Assembly (NCBI GenBank): GCA_031285565.1
Contig: JAITVY010000056.1
Location: 1 to 38,712, forward strand
Length of the DNA stretch: 38,712 bases
Reading direction: 5' to 3'
From: Tannerella sp.
Lineage (GTDB): Bacteria > Bacteroidota > Bacteroidia > Bacteroidales > Tannerellaceae
The notes under the pieces are model-generated. The model did no database searches and was not told where the DNA came from. It was given only the letters and a program-made list of their open reading frames with translations. Shown piece after piece: positions 18,443 to 26,772 of the stretch (positions are counted from its first letter, which is position 1; every line of letters starts with the position of its first letter). The position numbers and the translations under genes are program-made.

Positions 18443-19159
18443 ATGTTTGGACTCGGATCAAAAAAAACGTTGGCGCAATCAGGAATACTGACCGGTTTTA
18501 CAGATTATCATTCGCATATCCTACCAGGAGTAGATGATGGCATAAAGTCTGTAGAAGAGGCTCTGCGAACGTTGGAAATATACGAAGACCTGGGGGTGAA
18601 AAAGGTGGTGTTTACTCCCCATATCATGGAGTTGTATCCGTTAAATGATACGGAATCTCTTCGTAGTCAATTCAATAATTTCAAGGATATGTATTCCGGA
18701 AATATAAATATTTCTCTTGGCGCGGAATACATGTTAGATAATCGTTTTACCGGATTACTTGAATTGGATGACCTGTTGCCTATAATGGAAAATCACCTTC
18801 TTGTAGAAACTTCTTTTGTGAGTCCGCCTATGAATTTGATAGAAAGACTAAAGGCAATACAATCGAAAGGCTATTTTGTGGTTCTTGCTCATCCGGAAAG
18901 ATATATGTATATGCGGAAAGAGAATTATATGGAACTGAAAAATAACGGAGTTCTGTTTCAGTTAAATCTGCTTTCAATTGTCGGCGGATATGGAAAAGAA
19001 ATCAGGGACAAAGCTAAAGAATTATTGCATTCAGGTTTTTATGATTTGATAGGATCGGATATTCATGATCGGGATTATCATATCCATCAAATTACCCACT
19101 GTAAATTAATGAAAAAAGATATTGATTTAATATTACAGTTAAAAAGTAAATTCTATTAA
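18443..19159 (+). CDS. CpsB/YwqE-like PHP-family tyrosine phosphatase
   Basis: A 238-residue PHP-fold metalloenzyme. Metal ligands are visible in order: HSH (23-25) within YHSHILPGVDDG, TPH (58-60), E95, AHPERY (149-154) and SDIHD (205-209). Homologues dephosphorylate the tyrosine-rich tail of Wzc/CpsD-type kinases and so control polysaccharide chain length. No such kinase lies in this window, so the partner must be elsewhere. The frame can be extended to a TTG at 18413 or an ATG at 18425, both inside the glycosyltransferase gene; the ATG at 18443, one base after that stop, gives the usual length. It is the last gene of the polysaccharide run and is followed by a terminator. Confidence 0.85.
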   Translation: MFGLGSKKTLAQSGILTGFTDYHSHILPGVDDGIKSVEEALRTLEIYEDLGVKKVVFTPHIMELYPLNDTESLRSQFNNFKDMYSGNINISLGAEYMLDNRFTGLLELDDLLPIMENHLLVETSFVSPPMNLIERLKAIQSKGYFVVLAHPERYMYMRKENYMELKNNGVLFQLNLLSIVGGYGKEIRDKAKELLHSGFYDLIGSDIHDRDYHIHQITHCKLMKKDIDLILQLKSKFY

Positions 19160-19275
19160 ACCTGTATTACATATGCCTATATTTTAGCTGGAAAATAGTA
19201 CAAAATATGATCTTTTTATGTGGCGTTTGAAGTGTTAAATTTGATGGCAATTGTTTGATAATTAAATGATATTGC

Positions 19276-19315
19276 AAAATGGAATCCGGTTCATGAATCG
19301 GATTCCATTTTTTTT
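19276..19315 (+). terminator. Rho-independent terminator of the polysaccharide operon
   Basis: A perfect 13-bp inverted repeat (19276-19288 with 19299-19311, core TGGAATCCG/CGGATTCCA) encloses a 10-base loop and runs into a T tract to 19315. It lies 117 bases after the phosphatase gene and ahead of the susC promoter. The 116 bases before it show nothing else recognisable. Confidence 0.82.
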
Positions 19316-19332
19316 GTACCGGATTCCATTTT
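19299..19332 (+). repeat. two direct copies of CGGATTCCATTTT spaced 21 bp
   Basis: CGGATTCCATTTT occurs at 19299-19311 and again at 19320-19332, starting exactly 21 bases apart, two helical turns. The second copy lies just upstream of the susC promoter. The 15-base segment 19276-19290 can pair perfectly with 19318-19332 as well as with the terminator arm. The arrangement could be an activator site (AraC-type domains of hybrid two-component systems often use direct repeats) or an RNA switch; neither is proven. Confidence 0.6.
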
Positions 19333-19351
19333 ATATGTCTGCCTGTCCGGA

Positions 19352-19359
19352 TACATTTG
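19352..19359 (+). promoter_or_regulatory. susC promoter, Bacteroidetes -7 box
   Basis: TACATTTG matches the TAnnTTTG -7 consensus. The -33 region (about 19328-19332) is T-rich but lacks TTG, which suits a promoter dependent on an activator. Transcription would start near 19366, giving a leader of about 30 bases before the susC ATG. Confidence 0.6.
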
Positions 19360-19395
19360 CAAAAATTAATATCAGAGAACACTAATTATGCAATC

Positions 19396-22300
19396 ATGAA
19401 TTACAAAAGAAAATCAAAGTCTATTTATTCATTTAAGGTGAAAGGATTTATGCTGATGCTAAGCCTTATCATTTCTTCTTTCACTTATGCAGCTATCGCT
19501 CAACAACGATCAGTTCAGGGGCAAGTCATGGATGAAAACGGGGAACCGTTAGTGGGAGCAACTGTAGCAGTAAAAGGTACTACTACCGGTACAATTACAG
19601 ATCTGGATGGAAATTTCACTATTTCAGCAGCTAATGGCGATGTTTTAAGTGTACAGTATGTAGGATACAGAGAAACTGTTGTTACAGTAGGTAATCAGTC
19701 GCAATACCGTATCACTCTTCAGGAAGATTCACAATTAATCGATGAAGTAGTGGTGGTAGGTTATGGTACGCAAAAGAAATCAGATGTGACCGGGGCAATG
19801 GTCAGTGTGGGTGCGGAAGAATTAAAATCCCGCCCGACAACGAATGTTTTCGAAGCTATGCAGGGACGTGCAGCAGGTGTGGATATCCGTACAAGCGATC
19901 GTCCGGGAGAGATGGGTGATGTATTCATCCGTGGTATTCGTTCTTTGACGGCTTCCAGCTCACCGCTTTATGTAGTGGATGGTGTTCCGTTGAATAGTAC
20001 GGTTGGCAAAACTCCGGAAGAAACTCTGGATGACATATCGCCCAGGGGTGGTGCTTTGGAATCATTAAATCCTTCTGATATCGAATCTGTAGAAGTGTTG
20101 AAAGATGCCTCAGCTACTGCTATTTACGGATCACGTGGAGCTAATGGTGTTGTCCTTATTACCACTAAAAGAGGTAAGGAAGGTCGTTTCACAGTAAACT
20201 ATAGCGGTTCGGTTTCTACGGATAAAATTAAAGACCGCACGACATGGATGACAGCTGGTGAATATCTCGAATGGCGTCGCTGGGCTTATTATTACAGGGA
20301 TCCGAACGCCTATCCGAGAGGCGATCAACCTACTCAGGAGAATGACAAAGCGATATTCAACGGTAACAATGACACCTATGCCTGGGCTAATATAATGAAA
20401 GGCTGGGCCGGTGGTACATGGGATGGCTCTAAGGTAACTACTACTGACTGGACAGATTATGTTACCCAGACAGGAATAACAACCGAACATACGATTAGCG
20501 GTTCGGGAGGAAATGAAAAAAGTCAATCGTACTTGTCTTTCGGATGGTTGAGTAATGAAGGTACTATCAAAGGGCAAGATTACAACCGGTATACGGCAAA
20601 AGTCAGTAATGACCTGAAACTTACTCAATGGTTGTCTTTGGGAGCTACTATTAATGCTACCTATAGTACTCAGAATTATGGTATGTCTAATGATGGCGGT
20701 ACTACTTCAGGACCTAGAAGCGCTTATGCGGCAGCTACGAGAAACCTGCCTTATGCAGTACCTTATGACGACAACGGTAACCGTATTGATTATCCGGGAG
20801 CCGATACAAAGATCAAAACAGTAGTCGATGAATGGCAATACTCTACAGATGAACGTAAAGTTTTCAGAGCATTGGGTAGCTTCTATGGACAGTTGAATCT
20901 CGGCAAGATATGGGAACCTCTGGAAGGGCTTTCTTATAAGATTAATTTCGGACCAGACTTTAGGTATTACCGTCGGGGGATGTTTAATGATGAAGCAAGC
21001 GTAAACCGTGAAGGTACGAACTATGCTTCACTAACTAAAAGTACTGACTTTTCCTGGACGTTGGATAACCTGGTTTATTACAACAGAAGCGTAGGAAAAC
21101 ATGATTTCGGTCTCACTTTATTACAGACTGCTACCAAATATGAATATGAAAGTAATTATATGGCTGCGCAGAAAATTCCGTTATCAAGTTCTTTGTGGAA
21201 TGCGTTGAGTACTACTAATGTAAGTTCGCTGGATAGTTGGAATTCTTCGTTGACCGAAAAGCAATTACTATCCTATATGGCTCGTGTAAACTATACGTAT
21301 AATAGTCGTTACATGTTGACTGCTTCCGTACGTCGTGATGGAGCTTCACAGTTAGCAGAAGGTCATAAATGGGCTACGTTCCCTTCGGTGGCTTTAGGTT
21401 GGCGTATCGAACAGGAAGATTTTATGAAAGATATGAACTGGATTAACCAATTAAAATTGCGTCTGGGATATGGTGTTACAGGTAACTCTGCCATCGATCC
21501 TTATCAGACCAAGGGATCTGTTGTAAGTCTGTTCTATCCGTTCGGAAGTTCGTCTACTGCAGGTTATGTAGGTTCAGAGTCACTGATTAAGGATGGTGTG
21601 GTAGCTATGGCTAATCAGAACCTGGGTTGGGAAAAAACGAAACAATGGAATGTCGGTATTGATTTTGGTTTTCTGAATGGACGTGTCAGCGGAATTTTTG
21701 ATATATATACTTCGCGTACAGACGATTTGTTAATGGAGCAATCTATTCCGTCATTGACCGGTTATATGAATACTTATAATAATATTGGTGAAACAAAAAA
21801 CTTTGGTTATGATCTGACTTTGAATCTTGTACCTGTCAGGACACGCGATTTTGAATGGTCAATTGGTTTGAACGCTGCATATACAAAAAATGAAATTGTA
21901 TCCCTGGCTAACGGAAAAGAAGATGATATCACCAATGGTTGGTTTATTGGTGAATCCACTTATGTAATATATAGTTACGAATCAGCCGGTGTCTGGAAAG
22001 AAGAAGACGCAGCTGAAATGGCTAAGTTTAATGCCAATGGTCATAGCTTCGAGGTTGGTATGGCAAGACCGGTAGACCAGAATGGTGATTATAAGATTGA
22101 TGCTAATGATGACCGTGTTGTTATTGGTCACAGGGATCCGCGCTGGACACTTGGTCTCAATACGAACCTCAACTATAAAGGCTGGGATCTGGGTATTCAG
22201 CTTTATGGACGTATGGACTATACATATGATACAGGTGGTATTTGGGTAGGCGGACGTTATAATGTACGCAAGTACGATTATTATAATGAGAACAATAAGA

Positions 22301-22581
22301 ATGCTTCATATCAGAAACCGATATTCGATGAGGGAGGTAAAGATGCTTATTATTATGTACTGGGATATAAGAGCGGCTCTTATCTGAAAATCCGTAATAT
22401 ATCATTAGGATATACATTTCCTAATAAATTAATAAAAAGCACAGGTTTATCCAATCTGAAATTATATGCACAATGTAAAAATCCGGGTATGATATTCAGT
22501 AAAATAGATCACCTGGATATGGATACTTACAGCAATACTTATAACACAGGTTTTACTTTTGGTTTGAACGTATCGTTCTAA
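19396..22581 (+). CDS. SusC-like TonB-dependent outer-membrane transporter
   Basis: A 1061-residue SusC/RagA-family barrel. A signal sequence with hydrophobic core at about 18-33 ends at IAQ. A carboxypeptidase-regulatory-like domain follows (QGQVMDENGEPLVGATV to about residue 108), then a TonB-box-like stretch DEVVVVGYG (117-125), a plug domain with PLYVVDGVPLN and VLKDASATAIYGSRGANGVV, and a 22-strand-type barrel ending GFTFGLNVSF with a terminal aromatic. It imports oligosaccharides bound by the SusD partner encoded next, using TonB energy. The frame extends upstream to a TTG at 19357, but the ATG at 19396 gives the proper basic signal-peptide start. The length is typical for the family. 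Confidence 0.95.
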   Translation: MNYKRKSKSIYSFKVKGFMLMLSLIISSFTYAAIAQQRSVQGQVMDENGEPLVGATVAVKGTTTGTITDLDGNFTISAANGDVLSVQYVGYRETVVTVGNQSQYRITLQEDSQLIDEVVVVGYGTQKKSDVTGAMVSVGAEELKSRPTTNVFEAMQGRAAGVDIRTSDRPGEMGDVFIRGIRSLTASSSPLYVVDGVPLNSTVGKTPEETLDDISPRGGALESLNPSDIESVEVLKDASATAIYGSRGANGVVLITTKRGKEGRFTVNYSGSVSTDKIKDRTTWMTAGEYLEWRRWAYYYRDPNAYPRGDQPTQENDKAIFNGNNDTYAWANIMKGWAGGTWDGSKVTTTDWTDYVTQTGITTEHTISGSGGNEKSQSYLSFGWLSNEGTIKGQDYNRYTAKVSNDLKLTQWLSLGATINATYSTQNYGMSNDGGTTSGPRSAYAAATRNLPYAVPYDDNGNRIDYPGADTKIKTVVDEWQYSTDERKVFRALGSFYGQLNLGKIWEPLEGLSYKINFGPDFRYYRRGMFNDEASVNREGTNYASLTKSTDFSWTLDNLVYYNRSVGKHDFGLTLLQTATKYEYESNYMAAQKIPLSSSLWNALSTTNVSSLDSWNSSLTEKQLLSYMARVNYTYNSRYMLTASVRRDGASQLAEGHKWATFPSVALGWRIEQEDFMKDMNWINQLKLRLGYGVTGNSAIDPYQTKGSVVSLFYPFGSSSTAGYVGSESLIKDGVVAMANQNLGWEKTKQWNVGIDFGFLNGRVSGIFDIYTSRTDDLLMEQSIPSLTGYMNTYNNIGETKNFGYDLTLNLVPVRTRDFEWSIGLNAAYTKNEIVSLANGKEDDITNGWFIGESTYVIYSYESAGVWKEEDAAEMAKFNANGHSFEVGMARPVDQNGDYKIDANDDRVVIGHRDPRWTLGLNTNLNYKGWDLGIQLYGRMDYTYDTGGIWVGGRYNVRKYDYYNENNKNASYQKPIFDEGGKDAYYYVLGYKSGSYLKIRNISLGYTFPNKLIKSTGLSNLKLYAQCKNPGMIFSKIDHLDMDTYSNTYNTGFTFGLNVSF

Positions 22582-22604
22582 TTATTAATTCAAGATTTCA
22601 AATT

Positions 22605-24611
22605 ATGTATATTATGAAACTAAATAAAAATATATTACGATGTTTATTGGCAGGCGCTTTGGCTCTCCCTGCAATAACTTCATGCAGTGATTTTCTGGAT
22701 GAAAATCTGACAACGCAACAGAATACGGATTATTTTGATACGAACGAAGGAGTAGAAGCGCTAATGAATGGTATTTATTATAACTTACGTTACCATTTTT
22801 CGTTTGAGTGGGCTTATTCTACAACTAACTATGGTACAGATGAGTTCATTGCTGGGGGAGACGGTTCCAATGCTATGTGGAATGCTTATAATTCAAGTTT
22901 GAGTTCCGATGTACCGACAGTAAATATCAATACAACGCATGCGTATGATATCTGGGATAATATGTATGCAGGTATTGCCACAGCTAATACGATGATTCAG
23001 AAAGCTGAAAATTATACAGGTTCGATGCTGGATGAAATATTGGGAACAGCCCATTTTATGCGGGGTTTTAATTACTTTAAATTGCTTCGGCAATATGGCG
23101 GAGTACCTATCAAATTAGAACCATCCACTACCGTTGAACGGGAATTTACCCGTAATTCAGCCCAGGAGGTGATGGATCAGGTTTTGTCCGACTTGCAGGA
23201 AGCGTATGCTAAATTACCTTCAACCAAGTCAATGGATGGGAAATTGACCAAATCGGCTGCAGCTCATTTTTTAGCTAAAGCGTATTTATGGCGTGCTTCC
23301 GAAATTAACGATGACTGGAACTCAGGAACAAAGAGCGCTGATTTAGACAATGTTATTAAGTATGCATCCGAAGTAATTGCGGCTCACCCATTAGCTCCCA
23401 ACTATCGTGATCTATGGGCGTATACCGAACCGGACGGAGCCAATGAAAAACTTTCAGAAATTGTTTTGGCTGCTCAGTTTACATCATCTGACGCAACCCA
23501 GGGTAGCTATGGTAATCAACAACATTTGTATTTCCTGAATATTTATCGGGATCTGCCGGGTATGGATCGTGATATTTCCGGAGGTCGTGAGTATCAACGG
23601 TTGCGTACAACCTATTATACATATAATGTATACAATCATTTGAATGATTCCCGCTTATGGAAATCTTTCCGTACAAAATTTAATTGCGTAAGGGCTTCTG
23701 TTGCTGGAGATAAGGATACGTATGTGGCAGGTGACCGGGGATTAATGTATATATTGAATCAACCGGGAGACTCCCGTTTCTCGGAAATATGGAACAAAGA
23801 GGTTTTTAAGGATCCGGAAACTGATAAACTGGTACCTACCGTATTTGCTATTTATCCTACGGGAAGCAGCGGAACATCGAATCCGATGGAGTCAGATACT
23901 TACGTAAAATACTATGCCCCATTAAGCAAGTATTTTGATGGCTCACGAAAGAATATACCCCAGGAACAAGGTTACCGGGATGGTATACTGGCACGTTCGG
24001 CAGAGGATTATTTCTTTATTGCAGAAGCATATATCCGCAAGGGTGACTATGCTCAGGCAGCAGAATATATCAATCCGTTACGTACCCGTGCACAGTGGAA
24101 AGCCGGTGAAGATCGTGCTGATTATATAGATGGCGGAGCGGCCTGGAATGAGAATTCGCTGGGATGGTCAACGCCTATGCCGGTAGCCGGTAAGGGAACT
24201 TTCTGCGACCGCAATTCATATTATGAGTCAAACAATCTTACGGCAGGTTCGTTGGATTCACAAAGCTCAGATCTAATTGTCATCAATATCTCCAACATCA
24301 GCAGTTTGCCGGAAGAAGATCAGGCTGTATGTAATAAACTGGGATATGGTTCTGCTTACGATGTCGCAATGTGCTTCCTGTTAAACGAAAAAACGCGTGA
24401 AATGTGTGGAGAGTTCCATAGGTGGGAAGATCTGGCACGTACTAAAACACTGGTTGCCCGTGCCCGTGCATTCAACAAAGATGCGGCTCCGAATATTCAG
24501 GATCATCATATCCTGCGGCCTATTCCGCAGACATATTTGGATATTATTCAGAAAGATGGAAAAGCATTAACTTCTGCAGAAAAGAAAGAACAACAAAATC
24601 CGGGATATTAA
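22605..24611 (+). CDS. SusD/RagB-family surface glycan-binding lipoprotein
   Basis: A 668-residue SusD-like protein, longer than the common 500-600 residues. The signal peptide ends in a lipobox ALPAITSC, followed by SDFLDENL, the usual SusD opening. TPR-like helices include LGTAHFMRGFNYFKLLRQYGGVPI (in two parts), LTKSAAAHFLAKAYLWRA and AEDYFFIAEAYIRKGDYAQAAEYI. The C-terminus has REMCGEFHRWEDLARTKTL and HHILRPIPQTYLDII. It caps the SusC transporter and selects glycan at the cell surface. The ATG at 22605 gives MYIMKLNKN; the in-frame ATG at 22614 is an equally good start. It lies 23 bases after susC and is followed by a strong terminator. Confidence 0.94.
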   Translation: MYIMKLNKNILRCLLAGALALPAITSCSDFLDENLTTQQNTDYFDTNEGVEALMNGIYYNLRYHFSFEWAYSTTNYGTDEFIAGGDGSNAMWNAYNSSLSSDVPTVNINTTHAYDIWDNMYAGIATANTMIQKAENYTGSMLDEILGTAHFMRGFNYFKLLRQYGGVPIKLEPSTTVEREFTRNSAQEVMDQVLSDLQEAYAKLPSTKSMDGKLTKSAAAHFLAKAYLWRASEINDDWNSGTKSADLDNVIKYASEVIAAHPLAPNYRDLWAYTEPDGANEKLSEIVLAAQFTSSDATQGSYGNQQHLYFLNIYRDLPGMDRDISGGREYQRLRTTYYTYNVYNHLNDSRLWKSFRTKFNCVRASVAGDKDTYVAGDRGLMYILNQPGDSRFSEIWNKEVFKDPETDKLVPTVFAIYPTGSSGTSNPMESDTYVKYYAPLSKYFDGSRKNIPQEQGYRDGILARSAEDYFFIAEAYIRKGDYAQAAEYINPLRTRAQWKAGEDRADYIDGGAAWNENSLGWSTPMPVAGKGTFCDRNSYYESNNLTAGSLDSQSSDLIVINISNISSLPEEDQAVCNKLGYGSAYDVAMCFLLNEKTREMCGEFHRWEDLARTKTLVARARAFNKDAAPNIQDHHILRPIPQTYLDIIQKDGKALTSAEKKEQQNPGY

Positions 24612-24641
24612 TCTGACAGGCATTATTTGTTTAGTTTTATC

Positions 24642-24697
24642 AAAACTCATTCGACATTTTATTTCAGAAACTAAGAATCGTGTCGGATGAGTTTTTT
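24642..24697 (+). terminator. Rho-independent terminator after susD
   Basis: Arms 24642-24656 and 24681-24695 pair over 15 bp with a single G-U wobble (AACTCATTCGACA with TGTCGGATGAGTT). They enclose a 24-base loop and end in a run of six T. It would separate the susCD transcript from the enzyme genes or attenuate readthrough. Confidence 0.8.
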
Positions 24698-24704
24698 ATA
24701 TTTG
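24697..24704 (+). promoter_or_regulatory. possible -7 promoter box downstream of the terminator
   Basis: TATATTTG fits TAnnTTTG and starts in the terminator T tract, the same terminator-then-promoter layout as at susC. No TTG is present at the -33 position. If used, the GH105 transcript would carry a leader of about 550 bases containing repeat copy A. Confidence 0.4.
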
Positions 24705-24728
24705 CAGAAGGAATCGTGTTAATGTGAT

Positions 24729-25155
24729 ATCATTAAAACAATCAGTGTCCAATATCACTCTTTTTTTGACATTGTGTGGTGAGCCGACAGAGCCGCGAAA
24801 ACACCGTTTAAGTGAGAGCAGAAAGCAAGCTTGCTTGCATTATGCCGAATGTAGGTGTTTCTGTAAGAAAGGCGTGAAGAAAAATCCGCTGTTTGAATGC
24901 ACCGTTTAAGTGAGAGCAGCGCCAAGCTTGCTTGAGTGATGCCAAGCGTAGGTGCTTAGCTGTGAAAACAGCAAAGATGCGAGTTCGGATTTTTTAGACT
25001 TTCAAGCGAGCGCTGGCGAGTGAAGCACACTAAGTCTTGACTTTTGGTTACTTTTCGTCAAGGCAAAGTGACAGTAAAGAATGAAGCACACAAAGTACCT
25101 TGATCTTTGTTTCTTTAGATCAAGCTAAAGAAAGTAAAAAATATATTTCACAATG
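24729..25155 (+). repeat. structured intergenic repeat, copy A (longest)
   Basis: This copy fills most of the 650-base gap between susD and the GH105 gene. It shares with copies B and C an opening ATCATTAAAACAA-like segment, GTGGTGAGCCGACAG, GAGTTCGGATTTTTTAGACT (also in B) and GTGAAGCACA, and a 3' part built of two interlocked inverted-repeat pairs. Pair 1: CTTGAC 25036-25041 with GTCAAG 25057-25062, and 25047-25056 with 25063-25072. Pair 2: CTTGAT 25099-25104 with ATCAAG 25119-25124, and 25110-25118 with 25125-25133. A 98-bp internal module is duplicated (from 24802 and from 24900). Short open frames across it are not conserved between copies, so I see no gene here. Confidence 0.85.
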
Positions 25156-25261
25156 GTAGCAGCATTTGCTAGTACTTTTCGTCATTTAATCAAAGATTAT
25201 AAAGCATTCGACAACTGTTTTAAGACGCATTTATTTATTACTTAATATAGTAAGGCAAAAC

Positions 25262-26665
25262 ATGAAAAAAATATATAAATCAACCTATATCGGTCTTTTA
25301 CTACTGGGGCTTGTTTCCTGTAATCAACCTTCGGAACAATCAGACAAAATAGTAAACGATTCCAATACGCCACTTCATTTGTTGACTCCCGATTACCATA
25401 CCCCTTATCAGGAATGGAAAACGGAAGATATAAAATCCTGTCTGGATAAAGTATTAGGCTATTTGGAGTCGACAACTCCAACCCGGACTATTGATAAAGA
25501 ATCGGGAGAGGAAATTACCGATTACACACAGATAAATCAGCATGCACAACTGGATCGGGGAGCTTTCCGGTTAGCCAGTTATGAATGGGGAGTCACTTAT
25601 TCGGGGATGATGGAAGCTGCAAAAGCTACTGGTGATGCCAGGTATATGGCATATGTTGAGGATCGCTTCCGTTTTCTTGCGGAAATGGTTCCTTATTTTA
25701 CACGTTTATTAAATGAACATGATGTCATTGATGCGCAAATGAGGCAAATCCTACGTCCCGGAGCGCTGGATGATGCAGGAGCCGTGTGTGCAGCTATGAT
25801 TAAATTAAACCGGATTAAACCGGAGATGGATTTCAGCACTATGATTGATAATTACATGGACTTTATCATGAATAAAGAACATCGTTTGAGTGACGGAACA
25901 TTTGCCCGGATGCGTCCACAGGCAAATACAATGTGGCTGGATGATATGTATATGGCTATTCCGTCTATTGCGCAGATGGGAGCATATACCGGTGATACAA
26001 AATACTTTGATGAAGCGGTTCGACAGATCTTTCTATTCTCTGAACGTATGTTTGTAGAAGAAAAAGGACTATATATGCATGGATGGGTTGAAGGAGAGGA
26101 AGATCATCCGGCGTTTCATTGGGGGCGTGCCAATGGTTGGGCGCTACTAACCATGACGGAGGTTTTGGATGTCTTACCTGAAGACTATCCCGGACGTGAC
26201 AGGGTAATGGCGCAATATAAAGCTCATGTGAAAGGTATAACAAGGCTTCAATCAGGTGAGGGGTTCTGGCATCAGTTGCTTGACCGTAATGATTCTTATC
26301 TGGAAACATCAGCAACGGCTATATTTACATATTGTATTGCCAGGGGAATTAATAAAGGGTGGCTGGATGCCATTTCGTATGGTCCGGTAGCACAACTGGG
26401 GTGGAGTGCTGTTGCTACGAAAGTTAACGATGAGGGACAAGTAGAAGGCACTTGCGTAGGCACAGGAATGGCTTTTGATCCGGCTTTTTATTATTATCGC
26501 CCGGTAAATGTCTATGCTGCGCATGGTTACGGACCGGTTTTACTGGCAGGAGCAGAAATGATTAATTTATTAAATCAATTCTTCCCCAAAATGAACGATA
26601 GTGCAATTCAGTATTATTCTGTCAAACAAAATACAACAAGACCAATATTCGGAATTGCAGAATAA
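25262..26665 (+). CDS. GH105/GH88-like unsaturated glucuronyl/galacturonyl hydrolase, lipoprotein
   Basis: A 467-residue exported protein. The signal peptide ends GLVSC with lipidated C20. The rest is an alpha6/alpha6-barrel of the Glyco_hydro_88 family (GH105). Key segments are LDRGAFRLASYEWGVTYSGMM (in two parts), GALDDAGAVCAAM, WLDDMYMAIPSIAQMG (225-240, carrying the expected catalytic Asp), HWGRANGWALLTM (286-298) and SYLETSATAIF. The family removes the 4,5-unsaturated uronic acid that polysaccharide lyases leave at non-reducing ends, as in YteR-type rhamnogalacturonan degradation. As a periplasmic or surface lipoprotein it would act next to the PL22 and galactosidase products of the same locus. 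Repeat copy A lies directly upstream. Confidence 0.88.
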   Translation: MKKIYKSTYIGLLLLGLVSCNQPSEQSDKIVNDSNTPLHLLTPDYHTPYQEWKTEDIKSCLDKVLGYLESTTPTRTIDKESGEEITDYTQINQHAQLDRGAFRLASYEWGVTYSGMMEAAKATGDARYMAYVEDRFRFLAEMVPYFTRLLNEHDVIDAQMRQILRPGALDDAGAVCAAMIKLNRIKPEMDFSTMIDNYMDFIMNKEHRLSDGTFARMRPQANTMWLDDMYMAIPSIAQMGAYTGDTKYFDEAVRQIFLFSERMFVEEKGLYMHGWVEGEEDHPAFHWGRANGWALLTMTEVLDVLPEDYPGRDRVMAQYKAHVKGITRLQSGEGFWHQLLDRNDSYLETSATAIFTYCIARGINKGWLDAISYGPVAQLGWSAVATKVNDEGQVEGTCVGTGMAFDPAFYYYRPVNVYAAHGYGPVLLAGAEMINLLNQFFPKMNDSAIQYYSVKQNTTRPIFGIAE

Positions 26666-26684
26666 GGATGCCCAAACCTAAAAT

Positions 26685-26713
26685 CGTCATGTCGACCGAA
26701 GTGGAGACATCTC
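26685..26713. repeat. short REP-like palindromic element
   Basis: CGTCATGTCGACCGAAG and TGGAGACATCTC form an imperfect hairpin (ATGTC with GACAT outside, CC with GG inside a GAAG loop). I recognise this motif as a common dispersed intergenic repeat in Bacteroidetes genomes. It sits 19 bases after the GH105 stop, in the 107-base gap before the next gene. Confidence 0.6.
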
Positions 26714-26772
26714 ATTAACGTAACTAAAAGATATAAAGTCTAATAAAAACAAAGCTTACATTATTCTTTTCA

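Noticed and set aside
20131..20628. 165-codon open frame on the minus strand inside susC
   Set aside because: It is fully antisense to a strongly supported SusC gene, has no recognisable motif and reflects codon bias of the sense strand.
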